Of a DNA stretch of 23,028 bases, positions 14,112 through 20,362 are shown piece after piece. Each line of letters opens with the position of its first letter. Position 1 is the stretch's first letter. A program made the position numbers and the translations under genes. The stretch lies in NCBI GenBank assembly GCA_002779425.1, contig PEWP01000034.1:1-23028 (forward strand), written 5' to 3'. The stretch is from a bacterium (Candidatus Gribaldobacteria) CG07_land_8_20_14_0_80_33_18. Its GTDB lineage: Bacteria; Patescibacteriota; Minisyncoccia; Minisyncoccales; CG1-02-41-26. The notes below the pieces were generated by a model. It had not been told where the DNA came from. It saw only the letters and a list, made by a program, of their open reading frames with translations, and searched no databases.

Positions 14112-14158
14112 TAACGCAAAATTGCTTTAATAAAACAATTTTGCTAACATCTTCTAAC
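14112..14158 (+). promoter_or_regulatory. Hairpin leader module, copy 3 (before rpsN)
   Basis: Identical to copy 2: hairpin at 14116-14144, spacer TAACATCTTCTAAC, then the uS14 ATG. Confidence 0.85.
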
Positions 14159-14344
14159 ATGGCAACAAAATCCCAAATAGTAAAATCATTAAAAAAACCA
14201 AAGTTTAAAACCCGAATTGTTCGACGTTGTTTTAGATGTGGAAGAAAAAGAGGATATATAAGAGAATTTGGATTATGTCGGATATGCTTTCGAGAAATGG
14301 CTAATCGCGGCGAAATTCCCGGGATTACAAAGTCAAGTTGGTAA
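14159..14344 (+). CDS. rpsN: Small-subunit ribosomal protein uS14, zinc-binding type
   Basis: uS14 is a 30S head protein. The 61-residue short form has [20 protein letters not shown], the two CxxC zinc pairs of the C+ type, followed by [18 protein letters not shown]. The ATG at 14159 gives exactly the family length; the upstream TTG belongs to the leader module. It is followed by uS8 after 31 nt. Confidence 0.96.
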   Translation: MATKSQIVKSLKKPKFKTRIVRRCFRCGRKRGYIREFGLCRICFREMANRGEIPGITKSSW

Positions 14345-14375
14345 GTTTTAAGTTAATCAGTTTATAAACTAAATT

Positions 14376-14750
14376 ATGGATCCAATTACCGATATGTTAA
14401 ATAGAATAAGAAATGCTTACGCTGTTTCTAAAAAAACAGTGGATGTTCCTTTTTCAAATTTTAAGGAAAATATTGTCAAAATTTTAGAAAAAGAAGGATT
14501 GATAGATGAAATTCAAAAAAGAAAAAAAGAAGGTAAAAGATTTCTCCATTTAGCTTTAAAATATAAAAATGATCAACCCCTCATTTCTGATTTAAAGAGA
14601 ATTTCTAAGCAGGGTAAGAGAATTTATATAGGATATAAAAACATAAAAAGTTTTCCTTTAATTATTATTTCTACCTCAAAAGGATTAATGGCAAATAAAG
14701 AAGCAAAAAAGCAAAAATTAGGCGGAGAAATAATATGCGAAATTTGGTAA
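14376..14750 (+). CDS. rpsH: Small-subunit ribosomal protein uS8
   Basis: uS8 binds 16S rRNA helix 21 and in E. coli represses its own spc operon. The 124-residue protein starts MDPITDMLNRIRNAY and has VDVPFSNFKENIVKILEKEG, ISKQGKRIYIGYKNI, and the C-terminal IISTSKGLMANKEAKKQKLGGEIICEIW, in which the usual VxSTSxGxMT reads IISTSKGLMA. Confidence 0.96.
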   Translation: MDPITDMLNRIRNAYAVSKKTVDVPFSNFKENIVKILEKEGLIDEIQKRKKEGKRFLHLALKYKNDQPLISDLKRISKQGKRIYIGYKNIKSFPLIIISTSKGLMANKEAKKQKLGGEIICEIW

Positions 14751-14762
14751 CAATATAAATAA

Positions 14763-15308
14763 ATGAGTAGAGTAGGCAAAAAACCAATTTTTATACCAGA
14801 AAATATAGAAGTTAAAATAAATGAAAGAGAATCAGTGATAAAAGGACCAAAAGGGGAAATAACTCAAGAAATTCCAAATGGTTTTGAAATTGAAATTAAA
14901 GATAAACAGCTGATGATTAAATCAACACAAGAAACAAAAAAAATCAAAAGTTTATGGGGAACACTTCGAGCATTATTGGCTAATCATATAAAAGGAGTAT
15001 CCGAAGGTTTTAAAAAAGAATTGGAATTAATAGGGATTGGCTTTAAGGCCTCTGTTAGTAATAAAATGCTTAATTTAGAAGTAGGTTTTAGTCATCCTGT
15101 TGTTTTTCCCATACCCCAAGGAATAGAAATTTCAGTTGAAAAGAATATAATTATTATTGCGGGTATTAACAAACAAAAAGTAGGAGAAGTAGCTGCTCAA
15201 ATAAGAAAAATTAGACCACCCGAACCATACAAAGGTAAGGGGATAAGATATGTTGGAGAGAAGATTAGAAAAAAAGAAGGTAAAAAAGCAGAAGCCGCTA
15301 CCAAATAG
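14763..15308 (+). CDS. rplF: Large-subunit ribosomal protein uL6
   Basis: uL6 lies near the sarcin-ricin loop. The 181-residue length is normal. Signatures are MSRVGKKPIFIPENIEVKI, VIKGPKGEI, LWGTLRALLANHIKGVSEGF, LELIGIGFKAS, and the C-terminal EVAAQIRKIRPPEPYKGKG followed by IRYVGEKIRKKEGKKA. It lies 12 nt after uS8. Confidence 0.97.
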   Translation: MSRVGKKPIFIPENIEVKINERESVIKGPKGEITQEIPNGFEIEIKDKQLMIKSTQETKKIKSLWGTLRALLANHIKGVSEGFKKELELIGIGFKASVSNKMLNLEVGFSHPVVFPIPQGIEISVEKNIIIIAGINKQKVGEVAAQIRKIRPPEPYKGKGIRYVGEKIRKKEGKKAEAATK

Positions 15309-15340
15309 TTTTTAGCTTTTTAGCTTTTTAGCTTTTTAGG
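15309..15340. repeat. Octanucleotide tandem array, TTTTTAGC x4
   Basis: Three exact TTTTTAGC units and one TTTTTAGG fill the uL6-uL18 spacer, starting just after the uL6 stop. Confidence 0.9.
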
Positions 15341-15351
15341 TTTTTAAAATT

Positions 15352-15741
15352 ATGTTAATCAGACAAGAAAAAAGCTTACGGCGCCGTAAGCGCCGAAGGC
15401 GTCATAAACGTATTCGAGCGAAGATATTTGGCACCAAAGAAAAACCACGACTTTGTGTTTTTCGTTCTAATAAACATATTTATGCCCAACTGATAGATGA
15501 TAATAAGGGCGATACTTTACTTTCCGCCAGTGATTTAAGTTTTGTTAAACAACAAAAACGGAGCGTTCAAAAGTCTAAAATTACAAAAAAAGATATTGCT
15601 TTAGAAGTAGGGAAGTTAATAGCCAAAAAAGCTTTAGAGAAAAAAATAAAAAGAGTCGTTTTTGACAAGGGAGGGTATAAATATAGAGGAAGAGTAAGCG
15701 CAGTGGCTGAAGGGGCAAGAGAAGGAGGACTTAAATTTTGA
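15352..15741 (+). CDS. rplR: Large-subunit ribosomal protein uL18
   Basis: uL18 anchors 5S rRNA with uL5. The 129-residue protein has [53 protein letters not shown] and ends AREGGLKF. The arginine-rich N-terminus [15 protein letters not shown] is encoded across a perfect palindrome (CTTACGGCGCCGTAAG, 15375-15390) and an adjoining CGCC-GAA-GGCG hairpin (15391-15401). That part is more GC-rich than its surroundings. Confidence 0.96.
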   Translation: MLIRQEKSLRRRKRRRRHKRIRAKIFGTKEKPRLCVFRSNKHIYAQLIDDNKGDTLLSASDLSFVKQQKRSVQKSKITKKDIALEVGKLIAKKALEKKIKRVVFDKGGYKYRGRVSAVAEGAREGGLKF

Positions 15742-15758
15742 ATCAAGAATAAAGAATT

Positions 15759-16232
15759 ATGAATAAAGAAGAACCAAAAATTGAAAAACCGAAAGAGGAA
15801 TTTGACTCAAAGCTTTTAGATTTGAGTCGGGTAACCAGAGTAACTGGCGGAGGGAAAAAACTTAGATTTCGAGCAGTTATTGCAATAGGGAATAAAGAGG
15901 GCAAAGTAGGAATAGGTGTAGCTAAGGGAAAAGATGTAGCCCAGGCAATAAAAAAAGCTCAACGTTTGGCTAAAAAAAATTTAATTGAAATTCCTCTCTT
16001 AAATGGAACTATTCCCTATCAAATTGAGGCAAAATATGGTCCTTCCAGAGTTATACTTAAACCACAAAAAAGGGAATCAGGAATAATTGTTGGCGGACCA
16101 GTAAGAATAATTTGTAAGTTAGGTGGGATAAAAAAAATTTCGGCTAAAATTTTATCTAAAAGCAGAAACAAACTTAATAATGCTATGGCCACAATTATGG
16201 CTTTAAAAAAAATAAAGTATGCAGCTAAATGA
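15759..16232 (+). CDS. rpsE: Small-subunit ribosomal protein uS5
   Basis: uS5 affects decoding fidelity and mRNA unwinding at the entry channel. In 157 residues it shows DLSRVTRVTGGGKKLRFRAV, IGNKEGKVGIGVAKGKDVAQ, AIKKAQRLAKKNLIEIPL, TIPYQIEAKYG, VILKPQ and GIIVGGPVRII, with a C-terminus like NALNTVKATFxAL in the form NNAMATIMALKKI. It overlaps uL15 by 14 nt. The gene for uL30 that normally follows is absent. Confidence 0.96.
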   Translation: MNKEEPKIEKPKEEFDSKLLDLSRVTRVTGGGKKLRFRAVIAIGNKEGKVGIGVAKGKDVAQAIKKAQRLAKKNLIEIPLLNGTIPYQIEAKYGPSRVILKPQKRESGIIVGGPVRIICKLGGIKKISAKILSKSRNKLNNAMATIMALKKIKYAAK

Positions 16233-16647
16233 ACTAAAACCAATCCATAAAAGAAAAAGAAAAAAAAGAGTGGGTCGTGGCGGGAAAAGAGGAACTTATT
16301 CGGGAAGAGGAATTAAAGGACAAAAATCAAGAGCCGGGAGAAAATTAGCACCGGTTATTCGCGAATTGATTAAAAAATACCCAAAACTTAGAGGTTACAA
16401 ATTCAAAGCGAGAGCGAAAAATAAAATTGAAGTTAATATTGATATTTTAGATAAAAAATTTAAAGAGGGAGAAACAGTTTCTCCAAAAACTTTGATTGAA
16501 AAACGAATAATTCGTAAAATAGAAGGCAAGATACCAGAAATAAAAATTTTAGGGAAGGGGAAGATAACAAAAAATTTAATTATTGAAAATTGCAAAATTT
16601 CGAAAGGTGCGAAAGAAAAAATTGAAAAAGTCGGCGGCAAAATATGA
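16219..16647 (+). CDS. rplO: Large-subunit ribosomal protein uL15
   Basis: uL15 is a mid-assembly 50S protein. The 142-residue sequence has MQLNELKPIHKRKRKKRVGR and GGKRGTYSGRGIKGQKSRAG, the glycine/arginine-rich family hallmark, followed by LRGYKFKARAKNK and IKILGKGKITKNLIIE. It overlaps both neighbours: 14 nt of uS5 and 4 nt of secY (ATGA). The direct uS5-uL15 junction confirms the missing uL30 gene at this locus. Confidence 0.96.
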   Translation: MQLNELKPIHKRKRKKRVGRGGKRGTYSGRGIKGQKSRAGRKLAPVIRELIKKYPKLRGYKFKARAKNKIEVNIDILDKKFKEGETVSPKTLIEKRIIRKIEGKIPEIKILGKGKITKNLIIENCKISKGAKEKIEKVGGKI

Positions 16648-17924
16648 ATTGGTTTCAAAAATTTATTATTATTTTAAAGGATAAACAACTTCGAGGGAAG
16701 ATTCTTTTTATCTTACTAATTTTCGCTATTTTTCGTTTAATGGCAAATATCCCTATTCCCGGGATAAATATTGAGAATTTAAGAAGATTCTTTACCGAAA
16801 ATCAATTTTTCGGTCTTTTAAATATTTTCACCGGTGGTGCTTTAACTAATTTATCAATTGTAATGTTAGGAATAGGTCCTTATATTACTGCCGTTATTAT
16901 TTTACAACTTTTAACAATGATTTTTCCTCAATTAGAGAAGATGTATAAAGAAGGAGGTCCGGAAGGTCAAAGAAAATTTAATCAATACGGTAGGATTTTA
17001 ACCATACCTTTAGCAGTATTGCAAGGATACGCGATGCTTAAATTATTTACCTATCGTCAGATTGTTATGTTTTCTCCTCAATCTTTAATAGTGGCGATTA
17101 TAACGATTACTTGCGGCAGTGTTTTTTTAATGTGGTTGGGCGAATTAATTTCGGAAAAAGGTCTTGGGAATGGAGTTTCTCTTTTAATTTTTGCCGGTAT
17201 TGTTGCTCAAACTCCAACAGAAATTCGTCAAATTATTTTTACCTGGGATGTTAAAAATTTACCTGCTTATATTTTATTTTTTATTGCCGCTTTGGTAATT
17301 ATTGCCGGAGTTGTTTTAATTAACGAAGCAAAAAGAAATATTCCGGTTTCTTATGCCAAAAGGGTAAGAGGAACTAAAATGTATGGAGGTGTTTCTACTT
17401 ATTTGCCAATAAATATTAATCCGGCCGGAGTAATGCCCATTATTTTCGCTTTAAGTATTTTATCTTTCCCGACAATGATTGCCAATTTTTTAACTGGTTC
17501 CCAAAATCAATTTTTAGCCAATTTAGCCTTTAAAACCAGTAATTTTTTTCAAAATCAATGGCTCCATGGGATTTTCTATTTTATTTTAGTTTTTGTCTTT
17601 ACTTATTTTTATACCGCTATTACTTTTGACCCCAAAGCTATCTCCGAGAATCTTCAAAAAATGGGAGGATTCATTCCCGGTATTCGACCGGGGAATTCAA
17701 CCGCCGAATTTTTACATCGGATTTTATATCGAGTTCTTTTTATTGGGGCACTTTTTTTAGGTGTTATTGCTATAATGCCATCAATTATTCAAGGATTAAC
17801 TGGAATAAAAGCTTTCCAATTTTTAATTGGGGGGACAGCCTTATTGATTCTTGTGAGCGTTGCTTTAGATACTTGGCGTCAAATTAAAGCTCAAATGGAA
17901 ATGCGAGAGTACGAGACATTTTAA
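16644..17924 (+). CDS. secY: Protein translocase channel subunit SecY
   Basis: SecY forms the protein-conducting channel in the cytoplasmic membrane. The 426-residue protein has about ten hydrophobic segments. The first (ILFILLIFAIFRLMANIPIP) leads into the plug region and is followed by LNIFTGGALTNLSIVMLGIG, PYITAVIILQLL, GGPEGQRKFNQYGR, WLGELISEKGLGNGVSLLIF, the ribosome-binding loop YAKRVRGTKMYGG with STYLPININPAGVMPIIFA, FYTAITFDP, ISENLQKMGGFIPGIRPG and LLILVSVALDTWRQIKAQM. Translational coupling to uL15 is likely from the 4-nt overlap. Confidence 0.97.
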   Translation: MNWFQKFIIILKDKQLRGKILFILLIFAIFRLMANIPIPGINIENLRRFFTENQFFGLLNIFTGGALTNLSIVMLGIGPYITAVIILQLLTMIFPQLEKMYKEGGPEGQRKFNQYGRILTIPLAVLQGYAMLKLFTYRQIVMFSPQSLIVAIITITCGSVFLMWLGELISEKGLGNGVSLLIFAGIVAQTPTEIRQIIFTWDVKNLPAYILFFIAALVIIAGVVLINEAKRNIPVSYAKRVRGTKMYGGVSTYLPININPAGVMPIIFALSILSFPTMIANFLTGSQNQFLANLAFKTSNFFQNQWLHGIFYFILVFVFTYFYTAITFDPKAISENLQKMGGFIPGIRPGNSTAEFLHRILYRVLFIGALFLGVIAIMPSIIQGLTGIKAFQFLIGGTALLILVSVALDTWRQIKAQMEMREYETF

Positions 17925-17979
17925 CTAATTAACTAATTAACTAATTAACAAATTAACAAATTGACTAATTAACAAATTG
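17924..17979. repeat. Octanucleotide tandem array, ACTAATTA-type x7
   Basis: Seven 8-nt units (ACTAATTA, ACAAATTA or ACAAATTG and one mixed order) run from the secY stop codon to 15 nt before adk. Confidence 0.9.
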
Positions 17980-17994
17980 GCGAGATGAGAATAT

Positions 17995-18705
17995 ATGTCA
18001 AATAGTCAAAAATCAAATAGTCAAAAAGTTATTATCATTATGGGGCCGCCGGGCGCCGGGAAAGGAACTCAGGCTATACTTTTATCAGAAAAGCTGAATT
18101 TGTATTATTTTGAAACAAGCAAAATTCTAGAAGAAACATTTAATCAAGGAAAAGGAGGGTTTGTAAAAATTAAAGGAAAGAAATATTCTTTTGCTCAAGA
18201 AAAGAAATTATGGCAGAAGGGAATTCTCTGTAGCCCTCCTTTTGTTACTTATCTGGTAAAGGAAAAGATAAAAGAACTCTATGACAAGGAAGAGAACTTA
18301 GTAATTGCTGGTTCACCCCGAACCTTATATGAAGGAGAAGAAATAATGCCTCTTCTTCAAAAGCTATATGGTCAGAAGAATATAAAAATTATTTTAATAG
18401 AAATTTCTCTTCAAGAATCAATTTTTAGAAATTCCCATCGCCGGATTTGTCAGTTGATGCGTCACCCAATTTTATACAGCAAAGAAACAAAGAATCTTAA
18501 AGTATGTTGTTTGGATGGTTCAAAATTGGTTAAAAGAAAAGGTTTAGATGACCCTGAGACCATTAAAGTAAGGTTGAAAGAGTATCAAGAGAGAACCTTT
18601 CCTTTAATTGAATACTTTAAAGAAAAGAGATTAAAAGTAAGGAAAGTTAATGGCAAAGGTTCAGTAGCTAATGTTTTTTCAAGGGTTTTGAAAGCTCTGA
18701 AATAA
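17995..18705 (+). CDS. adk: Adenylate kinase, divergent
   Basis: Adenylate kinase interconverts AMP, ATP and ADP. The 236-residue protein has the P-loop GPPGAGKG (17-24), GSPRT (106-110, where GFPRT is usual), SHRRIC (147-152) opening the LID, and GLDDPETIKVRLKEYQERT (183-201). In the AMP-binding region the usual STGDxLR reads ETSKILEE, so the AMP-phosphate arginine (E. coli Arg36) and the aspartate are replaced. The zinc LID keeps C152, C171 and D174, but the position after C152 that normally holds the second Cys is Met. Residues 2-11 come from an exact 15-nt tandem duplication (17998-18027). The secY-adk-map position supports the name; its nucleotide preference is uncertain. Confidence 0.88.
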   Translation: MSNSQKSNSQKVIIIMGPPGAGKGTQAILLSEKLNLYYFETSKILEETFNQGKGGFVKIKGKKYSFAQEKKLWQKGILCSPPFVTYLVKEKIKELYDKEENLVIAGSPRTLYEGEEIMPLLQKLYGQKNIKIILIEISLQESIFRNSHRRICQLMRHPILYSKETKNLKVCCLDGSKLVKRKGLDDPETIKVRLKEYQERTFPLIEYFKEKRLKVRKVNGKGSVANVFSRVLKALK

Positions 18706-19454
18706 TGATTACCATAAAAAGTGAAGAAGAAATTGAAATAATGGTAAAAGGTGGAAAAATCCTGGCAGGAATTATGAAAGAATTAAAAAAACAAGTGAAG
18801 CCAGGCATTACTACTAAAGAATTGGACAGGCTCGCCGAGAACCTGATTTTAAAATCTGGAGGAAAATGTTCTTTTAAGGGGCACGAAAATTTTCCAACCT
18901 GCCTTTGCACTTCAATCAATGAAGAAATTGTTCATGCTGTGCCTTCAAACAGAATCCTTAAAGAGGGAGATATAATTTCTCTTGATTTGGGGCTTTGTTA
19001 TGAAGGTTATCACGCCGATATGGCGATAACCGTCCCTGTAGGAAAGGTGAAGCCGGAAATTTTAAGATTAATCTGGATAACAAAAAAATCTTTAAAAAGA
19101 GGAATTAAAAAAGTCAAACCAGGAAATACTTTTGGCGATATTGGTTGGGCAATCCAAAATTATGTTGAATCAAATGGTTTTAACGTTGTTAGAGATCTTT
19201 GTGGCCATGGGATTGGTAAAGAGCTTCATGAAGACCCTAAAATTTTAAATTATGGCAAACTGCATTCAGGCCCTGAAATTAAAGAAGGTATGGTTTTTTG
19301 TATAGAACCAATGGTAGTGATGGGCGATTGGCAGATTAAAGAATCAAAAGATGGTTTTGGTTGGGAAACCAAAGACGGTTCGCTTTCTTGTCATTTTGAG
19401 GCCGTAGTTGCTGTAGTCCATAATGGCAATAAAATTTTAACCCCAATTCCTTAA
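18705..19454 (+). CDS. map: Methionine aminopeptidase, type I
   Basis: Map removes the initiator methionine from nascent proteins at the ribosome exit. The 249-residue protein has all metal ligands: D94 (SLDLG), D105 (HADMA), H168 (GHGIG), E201 (IEPM) and E232 (HFEAV), plus catalytic H76 in VHAVP where VHGIP is usual. It starts one base into the adk stop region (ATAATGA overlap) and is the last gene of the translation operon here. A palindrome and a T-rich hairpin follow, fitting an operon end. Confidence 0.96.
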   Translation: MITIKSEEEIEIMVKGGKILAGIMKELKKQVKPGITTKELDRLAENLILKSGGKCSFKGHENFPTCLCTSINEEIVHAVPSNRILKEGDIISLDLGLCYEGYHADMAITVPVGKVKPEILRLIWITKKSLKRGIKKVKPGNTFGDIGWAIQNYVESNGFNVVRDLCGHGIGKELHEDPKILNYGKLHSGPEIKEGMVFCIEPMVVMGDWQIKESKDGFGWETKDGSLSCHFEAVVAVVHNGNKILTPIP

Positions 19455-19463
19455 AATAAATCT

Positions 19464-19526
19464 TTCGAGATCCGATCTCGAAGGATTTGAATTTGCCGCG
19501 CCTTTTAGGCGTTTCGCTTTTTAATT
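19464..19526 (+). terminator. Probable terminator region after map
   Basis: A palindrome TTCGAGATC-C-GATCTCGAA (19464-19482) is followed by CGCCT-TTT-AGGCG (19499-19511) and a T-rich stretch (TTTCGCTTTTTAATTTTATTTT region). The hairpins are short, so termination is probable but not certain. Confidence 0.45.
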
Positions 19527-19535
19527 TTATTTTGC

Positions 19536-19541
19536 TATAAT
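19536..19541 (+). promoter_or_regulatory. Extended -10 promoter of the glycosyltransferase gene
   Basis: TTTTGCTATAAT combines a TGn extension with a perfect TATAAT. The expected start near 19548 leaves a leader of about 50 nt that contains a TTTTGAG x3 array (19568-19588). Confidence 0.6.
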
Positions 19542-19598
19542 AATCTAAAGGTTTAGGATTTAGATAATTTTGAGTTTTGAGTTTTGAGTTTTTATACT

Positions 19599-20354
19599 AT
19601 GTATCTTTCTGTTATTATTCCGGCTTATAATGAAGAAAAAAGATTACCTCAAACCCTAAGAGAGGTTGATAATTATTTGAGAGTCCAAAAATATGATTAT
19701 GAGATTATTGTTGTTAATGATGGCTCAAAAGACAAAACAGCAGAAGTTGTTAAGAATTTAAAATCACCTGCCCGCGCAGGCGGGCCTGCCCGCGCAGGCG
19801 GGGAAATTAAAAATTTAAAATTAATTGATAATAAAGAAAATCATGGCAAAGGTTATGCAGTTCGGCAAGGAATGTTAGAAGCAAGAGGGGAATATCGTTT
19901 ATTTACTGATGCCGATAATTCAACCTCAATTAACCAAGTAGAAAAAATGTGGCCAGAGTTTCAAAAAGAATATGATATCGTTATTGGTTCTAGAGATATA
20001 AAAGGAGCAATATTGGATCCTCCTCAACCTTTATATCGTCGGATATTAGGTGATGTTTTTATTTTAGTGCGTAAATTAATTTGTGGTCTTTGGAATATCG
20101 AGGATACTCAATGCGGTTTTAAAGGATTTATTGCCAAAAGCGCTGAAGCAATTTTCCCGAAATGTAGAATTAACCGTTTTGCTTTTGACCCGGAAATTTT
20201 AGTTTTGGCAAAGAAAAGGGGTTACAAAATAAAAGAGATACCGGTTTGTTGGAAAAACGATCCCCACAGTAAAGTGAAGTTAAAATCGATGCTCAAGATG
20301 GGGATTGACCTGTTAAAAATAAGATGGAATATGCTCAGTCATAAATATAACTGA
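19599..20354 (+). CDS. Family 2 glycosyltransferase, dolichyl/polyprenyl-phosphate sugar transferase type
   Basis: It would transfer a sugar from a nucleotide donor, probably to a polyprenyl phosphate at the membrane. From the ATG at 19599 it has 251 residues with a GT-A fold: SVIIPAYNEEKRLPQTL (4-20), YEIIVVNDGSKDKT (34-47), NHGKGYAVRQGML, the metal-binding DAD (104-106) in TDADNST, GSRDIKGA and DTQCGFKGF. There are no C-terminal membrane segments, unlike DPMS-GtrA fusions. Residues 57-68 (PARAGGPARAGG) are a 36-nt insertion of two identical 18-nt palindromic units and have no counterpart in the family. An upstream TTG at 19584 lies in a tandem repeat and is rejected as the start. It is close in sequence to ALG5-like proteins; the exact sugar is unknown. 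Confidence 0.88.
   Translation: MYLSVIIPAYNEEKRLPQTLREVDNYLRVQKYDYEIIVVNDGSKDKTAEVVKNLKSPARAGGPARAGGEIKNLKLIDNKENHGKGYAVRQGMLEARGEYRLFTDADNSTSINQVEKMWPEFQKEYDIVIGSRDIKGAILDPPQPLYRRILGDVFILVRKLICGLWNIEDTQCGFKGFIAKSAEAIFPKCRINRFAFDPEILVLAKKRGYKIKEIPVCWKNDPHSKVKLKSMLKMGIDLLKIRWNMLSHKYN
19767..19802. repeat. Two tandem 18-nt palindromic units inside the glycosyltransferase gene
   Basis: The unit CCTGCCCGCGCAGGCGGG is repeated exactly at 19767-19784 and 19785-19802, each with CCTGC/GCAGG arms. It is much more GC-rich than the surrounding gene and keeps the frame. Confidence 0.9.
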
Positions 20355-20362
20355 GAAATCCT

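Noticed and set aside
13937..14119. Minus-strand open frame of 60 codons across structured element B
   Set aside because: It is the complement of the same structured repeat, has no family resemblance and is not preserved in copy A.
19584..19598. TTG start for the glycosyltransferase
   Set aside because: It lies in the TTTTGAG tandem array; the ATG at 19599 starts directly at the conserved first strand.
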